DNA of 64,000 bases, taken from JACCTH01 sp035253825. GTDB lineage: Bacteria; Actinomycetota; Acidimicrobiia; Spongiisociales; ZC4RG35. Below are positions 8,416 through 17,801 of the stretch, one piece after another. How positions within the stretch are numbered: position 1 is the stretch's first letter; each line of letters opens with the position of its first letter. A model generated the notes under the pieces. It made no database searches. It saw nothing but the letters and a program-made list of their open reading frames with translations, and was not told where the DNA came from. The translations under genes and the position numbers were made by a program. The stretch covers positions 1 through 64,000 of the forward strand of contig DATFBM010000029.1 in NCBI GenBank assembly GCA_035253825.1, read 5' to 3'.

Positions 8416-10256
8416 GAACTCGTCGCTATCGCGACGATCTCGGGATCTTCGGTCTCCCCGGCGAAGTCACTCCCCGTGACGTGCGATTCGATCCGACGGA
8501 TCGGGCATTTCTCGATCGGGAGCCCGACGGCGGGTTTCGGATCCGGTGTCACACCGAAGCCGAGCTAGTCGATGCCACGCTCGTTGTACGCCGCCAGCAA
8601 GCGGTTCGAGCTATCGAACTCGAGCTCGTCGCCGTCACCGTTCGCCACGCCATCTGGGAGATCGTCGCCGATTTGGAGAAAGGCGACGAGTTCAGCTTCG
8701 CCTACCGGACCAAGGAGGGGCGAGCGGTGTACTACGTGCCGTCCGGCATCTCGAACGCGGTGGAGCGCCTTGATCGTTGGACACTGGACGACCTGGCGCC
8801 TAGCGAGGTACCCGACTGGATTCGGGGCGCGGTCATCTACCAGATCTTTCCTGATCGCTTCGCCAACGGCGACCCTTCCAACGATCCCGCCGATGTCGAT
8901 CCCTGGGGATCGCCCCCGCGCCACCGCTCCTTTCAGGGAGGAGACCTGGCCGGGATCAGGGAGCACCTCGATTACTTGGCCGACCTGGGCGTCGACGTGA
9001 TCTATCTCAACCCGGTCTTTCTGTCTCCTTCCAACCATCGCTATGACGCCGTCGACTTCGAACAGGTCGACCCTGTGCTGGGGGGAAACGCGGCCCTCTC
9101 CTCGCTGGTGGAATCAGCACACGAACGCCGGATGAGGATCGTCCTCGATGCCTCGTTCAACCATTGCCATCCCCGCTTCTTCGCTTTTCAGGATCTGGTT
9201 GAGAAGGGCGAATCCTCTTCTTATCGGAATTGGTTCATCGTCGATGACTGGCCCGTTCGGATCAAGGTCCGAGATCCCTTGCGGGGCTGGCAGGCCGAGT
9301 GGCTACCAATTTGGGCTGGGCAGGCAGGAATAGAGCTCGACTACGTCGCTGACCCCGGCCCGGCCATCGAGCCCACCTACGAGGCGTGGTATGGCGTACC
9401 GACTATGCCCCGAGTCAACCTTGCCGATCCCGGCGCCAGGGCCTACATGCTCGAGATCGGGCGTCGCTGGATCAGCGAGTTCGGCATCGATGGATGGCGA
9501 CTCGACGTGGCTCGCTATGTCGATCCGGACTTCTGGATCGACTTCCGCCAGGAGGTCCGGGAGGAGGATCCCGAGACCTATCTCCTGGCGGAAGTCTTTG
9601 GGGATGCCGGAGATTGGCTCCAAGGCGATCGCTTCGACGCCACCATGAACTACACCTTCCGCGACATCTGCCTCCGGTTTCTGGCCCGCGACGAGGCCGA
9701 TGCTCGCGAAACCTCCGATGCCCTAACCCATCTCTGGGCCCTTTACTCCTGGCCCGTGACCCTCGCCAACCAAAACCTCCTGGGCAGCCACGACACGGTT
9801 CGCTTCCTCACCGCGGCCGACGATCAGACCTGGCGTCTCGAGCTGGCAACGATTTTGCAGCTGACCTTTCCGGGTGCGCCTGGCATCTATTACGGCGATG
9901 AGATCGGAATGACGGGGAAGAGTGATCCCGATTGCCGGCGGGCATTTGATTGGAACCGAGACCCGCTGCGACATCCGCTGGCACAAATGGTTGCCTCCCT
10001 AACCGAGCTTCGTCGTCGCTATCCGGTACTTCGAGAGGGCGAATGGCGGCCGCTCCCTTCCTCCCGAGACTTGCTCGCCTTCTCCCGAAAGGCGAGGCGC
10101 AGCACCCTCGGGGTCTTCATCAATCGGGGCCGCCGCACCCGAGCCGCGGTGGCAGGGGCTCGACGGGTCATCTGGGGAAATGGTTCCCTCGAGGGCGATA
10201 CTCTCACCATTCCGGCTCGCTCGGGAGCAATTGTCGAGATCGGAGCAACGAAGTGA
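8412..10256 (+). CDS. GH13 cyclomaltodextrinase/neopullulanase-like enzyme
   Basis: Cytoplasmic alpha-glucan hydrolase of GH13 (614 aa). An N-terminal beta domain (about residues 1-130, CBM34-like position) precedes a TIM barrel starting at GAVIYQIFPDRFANGD. Catalytic residues are visible: nucleophile Asp365 in GWRLDVAR, acid/base Glu394 in LLAEVFG and Asp461 in LGSHDT. No signal peptide is seen. The start is TTG 8412, which overlaps the malG stop as TTGA, with AGGAG 10 bp upstream. It probably breaks down maltodextrins imported by the adjacent transporter. Exact product specificity cannot be read from the sequence. Confidence 0.87.
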   Translation: MRTRRYRDDLGIFGLPGEVTPRDVRFDPTDRAFLDREPDGGFRIRCHTEAELVDATLVVRRQQAVRAIELELVAVTVRHAIWEIVADLEKGDEFSFAYRTKEGRAVYYVPSGISNAVERLDRWTLDDLAPSEVPDWIRGAVIYQIFPDRFANGDPSNDPADVDPWGSPPRHRSFQGGDLAGIREHLDYLADLGVDVIYLNPVFLSPSNHRYDAVDFEQVDPVLGGNAALSSLVESAHERRMRIVLDASFNHCHPRFFAFQDLVEKGESSSYRNWFIVDDWPVRIKVRDPLRGWQAEWLPIWAGQAGIELDYVADPGPAIEPTYEAWYGVPTMPRVNLADPGARAYMLEIGRRWISEFGIDGWRLDVARYVDPDFWIDFRQEVREEDPETYLLAEVFGDAGDWLQGDRFDATMNYTFRDICLRFLARDEADARETSDALTHLWALYSWPVTLANQNLLGSHDTVRFLTAADDQTWRLELATILQLTFPGAPGIYYGDEIGMTGKSDPDCRRAFDWNRDPLRHPLAQMVASLTELRRRYPVLREGEWRPLPSSRDLLAFSRKARRSTLGVFINRGRRTRAAVAGARRVIWGNGSLEGDTLTIPARSGAIVEIGATK

Positions 10257-13159
10257 AAGCCCGTCTCCTGCTGCTGGGGGTGTTTGCGGTCGTTTCTTGC
10301 AGCCAAGCCACAGTTAGTTCCCTGCCTCCGTCACCGGTGACCGTCCCGTCACCGCCTGCCGGAGGAGATCCCCATTTCTATCTCAACCTGATCTGGCATC
10401 AGCACCAACCTCGCTATGCGTTGCTTCCCGACGGCACGGTCTCGAGGCCATGGGTAAGAGTGCATGCCACCAAGGACTACTACGACATGGCCGCTTTGGT
10501 TGCCGAGTATCCCAACGTCAAGGTGACGTTCAATCTCACCCCCATCCTTCTTCTCCAGCTGGAGGAGCTGACGCAGGGAACGAAAGACGTCTATTGGACC
10601 ATGACCGAGGTACCGGCCGACGAGGTCTCGGAGGAGCAGGCCGCCTTTATCGTCACCCGCTTCTTCGATGTCAATCCGCAGATCATTGGGCGCTTCCCTC
10701 GCTTCAGCGAGCTCGCCGAGCGCCGCGATTCTGCGGACCCTTTCACGGTCGACGAGTTGCGCGATCTCCAGGTGCTCTTCAACCTCGCCTGGACCGACCC
10801 CAGCTTTCTCGACACAGATCCCCTTGCGGCGCTGGTGGAGAAAGGGCGCGACTTCAGCGAACAAGACAAAGCGGTGGTGCTGGCCGAACACCAGAGGATC
10901 ATCGGCGAAGTGATCCCACTGCACACCAAGCTCTGGGAAGAGGGGCGCATCGAGGTGATCACCACCCCTTTGGCACACCCGATCCTTCCCTTGATCTCGG
11001 ATGTCTCTCTCGCCACGGTTGGCGATCCGGCCGCCCTGATGCCGGCCAATCGCTTCATGGAGATTCCCGACGCCGACCAGCAGGTCATTCGGGGACTTGA
11101 CGAAGCCGAGCGTCTTCTCGGTCGCCGGCCGGTGGGGATGTGGCCCGGTGAGGGATCGGTGGCACAGCTGGTGATGTCGCTCTTTTCGAAGAACGGGGTG
11201 CAATGGGTGGCGACGGGGGAAGAAGTCCTGGCTAAGACGCTGGGGATCGGGTCGTTCACACGTAACGAAGACGACCTCGTCGAGCAGGGGAACCAGCTCT
11301 ACCGACCGTATGCAGCCCAACTCAATCGCAACGATCCGGTACCCATGTTCTTTCGTGACGGCCTGCTTTCCGATCTGATCGGCTTTGAGTATTCGGGTAC
11401 CGAGGCCAACGCCGCCGCCGATGACTTCATGGGACGGCTGCAGGCGATTCGCGACTCTTTGGATGTGGAAGCTGCCTTCGAAGCGGGGCGGCCATACGTG
11501 GTGTCGGTCATCCTCGACGGCGAGAACGCCTGGGAGTCATATCCCAACGATGGGATCGACTTTTTGCGGGCGGTCTATGAACGGTTGAACGAAGCGGATT
11601 GGATCACGACCATTACCCCCACCGATTACCTGTCCCGCTTTCCCGACGTCGAACCCGCTCCCGAGATCTGGCCGGGTGCCTGGTTCCAGCCCAACTTCGC
11701 TACCTGGATCGGCGAGGAGGAGGAGTCCACCGCCTGGGACTACCTCTTCCAGGTGCGAGGGGATCTCAAGTCCGAGGAGGAGAACCCGGGTTACGAGGCC
11801 GCCTACCGGCAAATGCTCTTTGCCGAAGGATCGGACTGGTTCTGGTGGTACGGGGCCGATCAAGAATCGGGCGACGACGGCTACTTCGACGCCGCTTTCC
11901 GCGATCTTCTCGGCACGGTCTATGACGAACTCGGCCGGGAGCGGCCATCGTTCCTCGAAGTGCCAATCATTCCCGAGCGACCGGTCGCCACGCTGACACC
12001 CACCGAGCTGGGGACCGTCATCATCGATGGCAGCCCCGACGACTGGGAGGCAGCCCCCACCGACGGGGTCTTCTCGGTCCAATTCGACAAGAGCTATCTC
12101 TATCTGCGCGGGCCCGCCGGCACCGTGTATCTCGGGGCCCCGCGGGGAGAGAAATCCGCCATAACCGCCGAAGGCACTCCCCTCGGGTTTGGAGCGACCA
12201 CGGTCATCTCGCTCGGCCAAAGCTGCGGAGTCGGTCCGGTCCTCTCCGAGTTCACCCCCATAGATTGCCGCGCCATCGGTGACGACGTCGAGGCGGCGAT
12301 TCCTCTTGTCACCCTCGGGCCGCTGGCTCCCGGTGACCTGCTCATCCTCAAACACGATGACGGCTCCGGGGCTCTCTACCCGTCTGGTCCGCTGGCCCTC
12401 CAGGTTCCCGACATCTCCAATGTGGCAGTCTTTTTGGAGGTGGCCGACCCCCTCGGTGACGACCACGGGCCTGGGACTTACACCTATCCAACCGATGCCG
12501 TGTTCGCCGCCGGCAGCTACGACCTTGAGCAATTCAGTGTGGGGACCGAAGGCGATCAACTGGTCATAAGCATGGATGTGGTCGCCCCCATTCAGAACCC
12601 CTGGGGATCACCCCGCAATCTCTCGGTGCAGACCTTCGATATCTATATCGATACCGATCCTGGCACCGACAACGGCGAGCGTCGCCTGATAGACGGCCGC
12701 AATGCCTCAGTGCGCGAAGGGACCGGTTGGGAGTTCGGCATCACCATCGAGGGTTGGGAACCGGCTATTTACGTGGCTGGAGCCGAAGGCACCGTCGAAG
12801 AGACCAGGCCCTCATTCGACGTTGCCGTTTTCGGAGACGAGGGGAGAGTAGTGGCCCGGATCCCGCTCTCGACATTCGGACCGGGCGACCCCACCACCTG
12901 GGCCTACGGGGCGGTGGTGTTGAGCCAGGAAGGCTTCCCGTCCGCCGGTGTGCGGCGGGTGCGCGATGTCGAAGCTTCGGCCCAGCAGTTTCGGCTCGGC
13001 GGCGCTCCCACCGACGCCAACCACACCCGGATCATCGACGTCGCCTCGGCGACCGAAGGCGAGCAGGAGAATTTGCTTTCCAACTATCCCGGTGCCCCCT
13101 CCCTCGACGGTCTCTCGGCCAACGACTTCGGCCTCATCCCGTTGATCACTCCGCGGTAA
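10253..13159 (+). CDS. GH57 family alpha-glucan hydrolase lipoprotein with Glucodextran_C-like domain
   Basis: A 968-aa exported lipoprotein: the signal peptide ends in VVSC and is followed by a Pro/Ser linker. The GH57 domain begins with LNLIWHQHQPRY (conserved HQP) and continues with GMWPGEGS, NGVQWVATGEE and FFRDGLLSDLIGF, the usual GH57 regions. A beta-rich middle part (about residues 580-740) follows. The C-terminal part contains DPLGDDHGPGTYTYPTD and SYDLEQF, matching the glucodextranase C-terminal carbohydrate/surface module. The start GTG overlaps the GH13 stop (GTGA). It probably trims alpha-glucan at the cell surface to feed the binding protein encoded by the same operon. Confidence 0.85.
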   Translation: MKARLLLLGVFAVVSCSQATVSSLPPSPVTVPSPPAGGDPHFYLNLIWHQHQPRYALLPDGTVSRPWVRVHATKDYYDMAALVAEYPNVKVTFNLTPILLLQLEELTQGTKDVYWTMTEVPADEVSEEQAAFIVTRFFDVNPQIIGRFPRFSELAERRDSADPFTVDELRDLQVLFNLAWTDPSFLDTDPLAALVEKGRDFSEQDKAVVLAEHQRIIGEVIPLHTKLWEEGRIEVITTPLAHPILPLISDVSLATVGDPAALMPANRFMEIPDADQQVIRGLDEAERLLGRRPVGMWPGEGSVAQLVMSLFSKNGVQWVATGEEVLAKTLGIGSFTRNEDDLVEQGNQLYRPYAAQLNRNDPVPMFFRDGLLSDLIGFEYSGTEANAAADDFMGRLQAIRDSLDVEAAFEAGRPYVVSVILDGENAWESYPNDGIDFLRAVYERLNEADWITTITPTDYLSRFPDVEPAPEIWPGAWFQPNFATWIGEEEESTAWDYLFQVRGDLKSEEENPGYEAAYRQMLFAEGSDWFWWYGADQESGDDGYFDAAFRDLLGTVYDELGRERPSFLEVPIIPERPVATLTPTELGTVIIDGSPDDWEAAPTDGVFSVQFDKSYLYLRGPAGTVYLGAPRGEKSAITAEGTPLGFGATTVISLGQSCGVGPVLSEFTPIDCRAIGDDVEAAIPLVTLGPLAPGDLLILKHDDGSGALYPSGPLALQVPDISNVAVFLEVADPLGDDHGPGTYTYPTDAVFAAGSYDLEQFSVGTEGDQLVISMDVVAPIQNPWGSPRNLSVQTFDIYIDTDPGTDNGERRLIDGRNASVREGTGWEFGITIEGWEPAIYVAGAEGTVEETRPSFDVAVFGDEGRVVARIPLSTFGPGDPTTWAYGAVVLSQEGFPSAGVRRVRDVEASAQQFRLGGAPTDANHTRIIDVASATEGEQENLLSNYPGAPSLDGLSANDFGLIPLITPR

Positions 13160-13179
13160 AGGTGAACCCAGGGTTCGCA

Positions 13180-13200
13180 GGGAGGCTGTGCCCACCTCCC
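13180..13200. terminator. Possible bidirectional terminator hairpin
   Basis: GGGAGG and CCTCCC (6-bp stem, 9-nt loop) lie between the convergent GH57 and DUF2461 genes. There is no T-run, so this is only a plausible termination structure. Confidence 0.3.
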
Positions 13201-13221
13201 AGCCCACAGAACGGGATTGGA

Positions 13222-13905
13222 TCAGAAGGCGAGGTTCATGGCCCCGGTGAGAAACCGCATGTAGGGAACCGAGGCCTTGGCCAGGGACGCATACTCCGTC
13301 ATGAACCCGTCCGACGTCACCATCCGGTCGGGCAGACGAGCGCCGGCGATGAAATCCTTTCGCATCAGATCCTCGATCAAAGGATGCTCAGGATCGAAAC
13401 CCTGAGGAGGTTTCTGGAGCGACTCGCCATCGAGGGTGAAGCGACTGAGAAACGCCTTGCCGTGGGCGGCTCTTTTCCAACCCGCCGGGTCATCGACGAT
13501 TGCCTGCCGGATCTGGCGCGCCACGGGTGCCTCCGGCCGCCAGAGCCCGACGCCGGCATAGGAGTTGGCGGGCTCGAGGTGGAGATAGAAGCCGGGGGCG
13601 TGGATATCGGAACCCGCTTGATGAAAGAAGCGGATCCCGACGTTGGTCTTATAGGGCGTTTTGTCCTTGGAGAAGCGGATGTCGCGATAGGGCCGGAGAA
13701 GTGAGCCGCCCTGGACCCTGGGATCGGCTTCGAAATGGGGGGAGATCTTGCGGAGCCTGGGCCCAAAGTCAGAAATGAAGGCCAGGGCCGGCTCCTGCAC
13801 CAGGTCGAGGTAGCGCTCTTTGTTGGCCGCAAACCAGTCCCGCTCGTTATTGGCGGCCAGTTCGCGCAGGAACTTGAAGCTGGCGGAGGTGAAGTAGGTA
13901 GCCAT
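13222..13905 (-). CDS. DUF2461 family protein
   Basis: A 227-aa soluble protein of the DUF2461 family (TIGR02453 type), widespread but without a proven function. The N-terminus FTSASFKFLRELAANNERDWF is characteristic (family pattern F-x-FL-x-L-x-x-N-N-x-R-x-W-F). DIRFSKDKTPYKTN and the central GFYLHLEP segment also match. The start ATG 13905 is clear. It is upstream of nothing obvious and is followed by the end of the maltodextrin operon on the other strand. Confidence 0.85.
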   Translation of the reverse strand: MATYFTSASFKFLRELAANNERDWFAANKERYLDLVQEPALAFISDFGPRLRKISPHFEADPRVQGGSLLRPYRDIRFSKDKTPYKTNVGIRFFHQAGSDIHAPGFYLHLEPANSYAGVGLWRPEAPVARQIRQAIVDDPAGWKRAAHGKAFLSRFTLDGESLQKPPQGFDPEHPLIEDLMRKDFIAGARLPDRMVTSDGFMTEYASLAKASVPYMRFLTGAMNLAF

Positions 13906-13955
13906 GCCCCCTTATACAACTGCCCGAGTTTGATTGGAAGGGGTCAAGGTCGGGG

Positions 13956-15470
13956 CTAGATGAGCAATGCCCGGAGGGTCTGGATGGTGTCGGCTTCCTC
14001 GGGTCCCTTGTCCGATCGATATCGCTTCACGCGGGCAAACCGCAAGGCAACGCCACCGGCATAGCGGGTGGAGGCTTGGACGCCGTCGATGGCGACCTCC
14101 ACCACCTGCTGGGGTCGAAGGTAAACCGCCCGATCGTTTCGATGGGTTTCCAGGGTCGGAAAGTAATCAGTCTGCCAAGCGAGGAGCTCGTCAGTCATCC
14201 CTTTGAACGTCTTTCCCACCATGACGAACTCGCCAGTGGCGTCATCGCGGGCGCCGAGGTGAATGTTTGAGAGATAGCCCGAGCGGCGACCGTGGCCCCA
14301 CTCCGCCGCCAGCACCACGAGGTCATAGGTGTGAACCGGTTTGACCTTGCGCCAGGTCTTTCCCCTTCGCCCGGCCTCGTACCTCGAGGCGACCTCCTTG
14401 ATCACGACTCCTTCCTGGCCGGCCGCCAAGGCCCCTTCGGCAAAGGATTCGGCTTCTGCCAGGTCAGCGGTCGTGATGCGGGGAACCCGCCTCTCGTGCG
14501 GGACGACCTGCTCTAGGATCGCGAGTCTCTGCTGCAAAGGGACATCGATCAGATCCGCTCCGTCGAGGTGGAGGATGTCGAAGAAGAAGGGCACCACCGG
14601 AACCTCGGCAAAGGCTCGTTCCTCGGTCCCGAACCTGCGCATGGTTTCTTGAAAAGGTTGTGGGGTTCCGTCGGCGCGCAAGGCCATCGCCTCTCCATCG
14701 AGAACCGTCGCCGCCACCTTTAGATCCATCGCCGCCGCCACCACCTCCGGCATGCGTGGCGTGATGTCGTTGAGATTGCGCGTGTACACCACCACCTCTT
14801 CCCCCAACCGGTGCACCTGGATCCGGGCCCCGTCCAATTTCCATTCCACCGATGTCGGTCCTTTGATCGACTCGCCGATAGTTGCTCCCGGCGAGGCCAG
14901 CATCGGCTGGATGGGCGATAGCACCCGCAGTCCGATGGTGAGAAGCCCCTCTTCTCCCTCAGTGGCGGCGACCCGAGCGACCTCGCCCAGGTCGGCTTGC
15001 AGCATCGAGGCTCGCCGCACCACCGCCGGAGGTATGGTGAACGCCGTTGCTACCGCCTCGGTCAGCATCCCGGCCTGAGCCCCTTGACGGATCTCGCCGG
15101 TCAGGGAACGACGCAGAAAGTCCTGCTCATCTCTGGTTGCGCGTCCGAAGAGGTCTGCCAAGAGACGGGCCCGCCGCGCCTGTGAACCGGGACCGGTGGA
15201 TTCCTGCAACCGGTCAAAGTAGGCATCAACCTCGGCGACGGTCAGGTTCGGATCCTCCGCCGGTTCCACCGAAGTTCCGAATGCCGAGGCATAGCCAACC
15301 CCGATCCGTCCTTGGCGGGGCTCGCCTCGCAAAAGCCCGATGGCGCTCGGCAACTCGACCGGATCAAGAGTTCGGAGCAGCGAGGCCAACCGCGAGGTCT
15401 TGGCATTACGAGAACTGGTTGTCGACACGTCAGATGATGCCGCGATCAGCTCGGCCAGCAGAGTGCTCAC
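13956..15470 (-). CDS. ligB: ATP-dependent DNA ligase, LigB type
   Basis: ATP-dependent DNA ligase (504 aa, normal length for actinobacterial LigB). An N-terminal DNA-binding domain (about residues 1-195) precedes the catalytic core. The AMP-accepting lysine is Lys211 in VEWKLDGARIQVHR. Later motifs include DGEAMAL, FFFDILHLDG, EGVVIKE and TWRKVKPVH (motif V), followed by an OB domain ending in VKRYRSDK. It acts in nick sealing during repair. It is the third end-joining or ligation gene in the first 15.5 kb, after the LigD polymerase and LigC. It is divergent from the methyltransferase with 33 bp between starts. Confidence 0.92.
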   Translation of the reverse strand: MSTLLAELIAASSDVSTTSSRNAKTSRLASLLRTLDPVELPSAIGLLRGEPRQGRIGVGYASAFGTSVEPAEDPNLTVAEVDAYFDRLQESTGPGSQARRARLLADLFGRATRDEQDFLRRSLTGEIRQGAQAGMLTEAVATAFTIPPAVVRRASMLQADLGEVARVAATEGEEGLLTIGLRVLSPIQPMLASPGATIGESIKGPTSVEWKLDGARIQVHRLGEEVVVYTRNLNDITPRMPEVVAAAMDLKVAATVLDGEAMALRADGTPQPFQETMRRFGTEERAFAEVPVVPFFFDILHLDGADLIDVPLQQRLAILEQVVPHERRVPRITTADLAEAESFAEGALAAGQEGVVIKEVASRYEAGRRGKTWRKVKPVHTYDLVVLAAEWGHGRRSGYLSNIHLGARDDATGEFVMVGKTFKGMTDELLAWQTDYFPTLETHRNDRAVYLRPQQVVEVAIDGVQASTRYAGGVALRFARVKRYRSDKGPEEADTIQTLRALLI

Positions 15471-15503
15471 CTTGGCACGATAAGCGACGCCTACCGTGGC
15501 GCC

Positions 15504-16256
15504 GTGACCGACGACGACGCCCTCTGGTCGGCGTTCCTCAGCTTCATCGACCGCGCCGAGGCTGCCCAGAATCCGGCCGCCCTCTTTGGGGGCTTCCGGG
15601 ACGAAATGATCGCTGCGGGGATCTCAGAAGAGCGAGCCACAGATTCCATCCGAACGGTCATGGATATGGCCACCGTCCGTCGGGACTGGATGGCGCCGAT
15701 GTTCGATCGCATCTATTCCTTCGGAGAACCCGGTTTCAGCGTCCAACCCAACGCCCTCTTGATGGAGACGGTCTCGGGCCGGGAGCCGGGAAAGGCACTC
15801 GACATTGCCATGGGCCAGGGCCGCAACGCCCTCTACCTCGCTTCTCGGGCCTGGGATGTAACCGGCTTTGATGTGTCGCGAGAGGGGATTGCAGCTGCGC
15901 AAAGGGCCGCGACGGACCGCGATCTGCAAATCGAGGCCCTGGTCAGCGCCCACGATGAGTTCGAGTACGGCTCCAGCAACTGGGATCTGATCGTGATGAC
16001 CTATGCCCTGGTTCCCGTCACCGATATTCCCTTCGCTACAACCCTGGTGGCAGCGCTCCGATCGGGTGGCTTGATCGTTACCGAGAGCTTTGCCACGGAC
16101 CCTAAACGCCCGCCGAGACCCGTGGAGATCGATCCCGATCTCCTCCGCCAGGCTTATTCCTCACTGCGGATTCTGAAATTCGAGACGAGAGAGGACGTTG
16201 TCGATTGGAGCGACGAGCCCGGGGTTGTGGTTCGGATGTCGGCGATCAAGGACTAG
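15504..16256 (+). CDS. Class I SAM-dependent methyltransferase
   Basis: A 250-aa class I methyltransferase. The SAM-binding motif is ALDIAMGQGRNALYLASR (DxGxGxG-like, of the TehB/'GQGRNA' type), followed by VTGFDVS, whose Asp binds the ribose. The substrate is unknown. An N-terminal helical extension of about 90 residues precedes the Rossmann core. GTG 15504 is the start. Its stop overlaps the stop of the convergent lipoprotein gene by 4 bp. Confidence 0.8.
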   Translation: MTDDDALWSAFLSFIDRAEAAQNPAALFGGFRDEMIAAGISEERATDSIRTVMDMATVRRDWMAPMFDRIYSFGEPGFSVQPNALLMETVSGREPGKALDIAMGQGRNALYLASRAWDVTGFDVSREGIAAAQRAATDRDLQIEALVSAHDEFEYGSSNWDLIVMTYALVPVTDIPFATTLVAALRSGGLIVTESFATDPKRPPRPVEIDPDLLRQAYSSLRILKFETREDVVDWSDEPGVVVRMSAIKD

Positions 16257-17173
16257 GCCCCACAGCCGGCCGATAAAGCCGCCACGGTGCCCAAATCGTT
16301 GTCGACGTACTCCCATGCGGTACTCCCCGACCCTTCGTAGTAGTGCCCGTCCACCACGATCTCCATCTTGCCATCGCCGTTGAGATCGACCACAGCCGTC
16401 ACCACGTGAAAGACCACATAGGCGCTGTCAGGTGAGCCCTGTGAGAACTCGATGACAAGGATGGCCGGTTCAACATCGAGGGTCTTGCGCATCATCACCA
16501 GGCTGTAGGACTCCGCATTTCCGAAGAGATCCTCGGGGATCCGGTTGACCACGAGTAGCTCCTCTTCAACCCCGTCGCCCTCGAGGTCGAAGGTCAGATA
16601 CTGCGCCACTGCCGGGTCGGGGTCAGAGAGCGCACGGTCGGCGATGAAAGCGATCGCCTTCTCGACGAGGTCGCGTGGGGGAGTGCCATCTGTGAATACC
16701 GGGCGCGGCAACAAGTTCCAGGTGGCGCCAGCTATGGCGACCGCGCCCGGCTCGTCGTGGCCCACCGGCAGGGGCGGATCCAATGCGATGATCGGGGTCT
16801 GGCTCGGCTCACAGATCTCGAGCGATGAACCGATGGCGGTGCCCCGTACACCAGCGAGGCCGACCACTTGATACTCCTCCCCAGCCTCCACCTCGAAGAT
16901 CGCCTCTCCGGGGACCCAGTCAGTCCCGTCGTGATATCCGAGCAATCCCGAGCTGCTTACCACCAGTGGCACATCCGTCACCAACGAGGTGGTGGTGTCC
17001 CGAGCGGCAGAGGTGGTGGCGGCGATAGTCGTGCTGGTGCTGGTCTCGGTGGTGGTATTGGTCGGGGACACGGTCGTCGTTGCCGACGGTGACGAACTGT
17101 CGCCGGCACCCGCCGAACTCGGGTCCCCGCACGCCACGAGGAGCACGGCCAGGAGGGCTAGGAAAAGCCTCAT
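16253..17173 (-). CDS. Hypothetical lipoprotein with Thr-rich linker
   Basis: A 306-aa lipoprotein: signal peptide MRLFLALLAVLLVAC, then a long Ser/Thr linker (about residues 18-65) and an extracellular domain. Near residues 200-290 it has LTFDLEGDGVEEELLVV and VVDLNGDGKMEIVVDGHYY, which look like paired calcium-binding or FG-GAP-type loops. I cannot assign a function. Its ATG overlaps the stop of maf (ATGA), so the two genes form an operon. Confidence 0.65.
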   Translation of the reverse strand: MRLFLALLAVLLVACGDPSSAGAGDSSSPSATTTVSPTNTTTETSTSTTIAATTSAARDTTTSLVTDVPLVVSSSGLLGYHDGTDWVPGEAIFEVEAGEEYQVVGLAGVRGTAIGSSLEICEPSQTPIIALDPPLPVGHDEPGAVAIAGATWNLLPRPVFTDGTPPRDLVEKAIAFIADRALSDPDPAVAQYLTFDLEGDGVEEELLVVNRIPEDLFGNAESYSLVMMRKTLDVEPAILVIEFSQGSPDSAYVVFHVVTAVVDLNGDGKMEIVVDGHYYEGSGSTAWEYVDNDLGTVAALSAGCGA

Positions 17174-17784
17174 CGAAACGAAAGCAAGTCGAGGTCGAGA
17201 GCTCGAAAGAGCCGAGCCAAGGTGTGAAGCGGGAGACCGCGCACGCTCGAGGGACTCCCGTCCACCCCCGCCACATACAAGGCCCCGATACCGCCGAGGG
17301 CATAGGCGCCTGCTTTGTCCATCGGCTCACCGGTGGCGACGTACTCGGAGATCTCATCGTCAGTGAGGTCGAGAAAGCTGACCAGGGTCGACTCCACAGC
17401 CGACACCGTTCGCACGGTCGGGTCCATGATCGCTACCGCCACGGCGGTGAGGACATCATGGGTCTGACCCGAGAGCCGCCGCAGCATCGATCGTGCCTCG
17501 TCTGGATGCGCGGGCTTGCCCAGAACCCGGCCCTCGATGACGACGGTGGTGTCTGCTCCCACAGCCACCAAATCAGGGGCGGCGACGGCAGCCGCCTTGG
17601 CGCGGGCGATTCGCTCCACGTAGTCATACGGTTCTTCCTCGGGCAGCCGAAGTTCGTCGACTTCCGGTGCCTCTACCGCAAAGGTCAACCCCAGAGTCTC
17701 CAGCAGCTCCCGCCGTCGGGGCGAGCTCGAGGCGAGGACAAGCTTCATTGGTCGGCCACTAGTCGAACGAGGGGTAGAGCTCAT
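17170..17784 (-). CDS. maf: Maf-like nucleotide pyrophosphatase
   Basis: Maf family nucleoside-triphosphate pyrophosphatase (204 aa from ATG 17784), a house-cleaning enzyme for modified or non-canonical nucleotides linked to septum control. LVLASSSPRRRELLE is the signature phosphate-binding N-terminus. VGADTTVVIEGRVLGKP and DKAGAYALGG are the other conserved blocks. The classic start would be ATG 17748 (MKLVLASSSP), but GAGG sits at a good distance from 17784, so the 12-residue extension may be real. It is cotranscribed with the downstream lipoprotein gene. Confidence 0.9.
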   Translation of the reverse strand: MSSTPRSTSGRPMKLVLASSSPRRRELLETLGLTFAVEAPEVDELRLPEEEPYDYVERIARAKAAAVAAPDLVAVGADTTVVIEGRVLGKPAHPDEARSMLRRLSGQTHDVLTAVAVAIMDPTVRTVSAVESTLVSFLDLTDDEISEYVATGEPMDKAGAYALGGIGALYVAGVDGSPSSVRGLPLHTLARLFRALDLDLLSFR

Positions 17785-17801
17785 CGGCAGACCTCAGATG
17801 T

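Noticed and set aside
13164..13176. GAACC-GGTTC mini hairpin
   Set aside because: Too short to support a role on its own.
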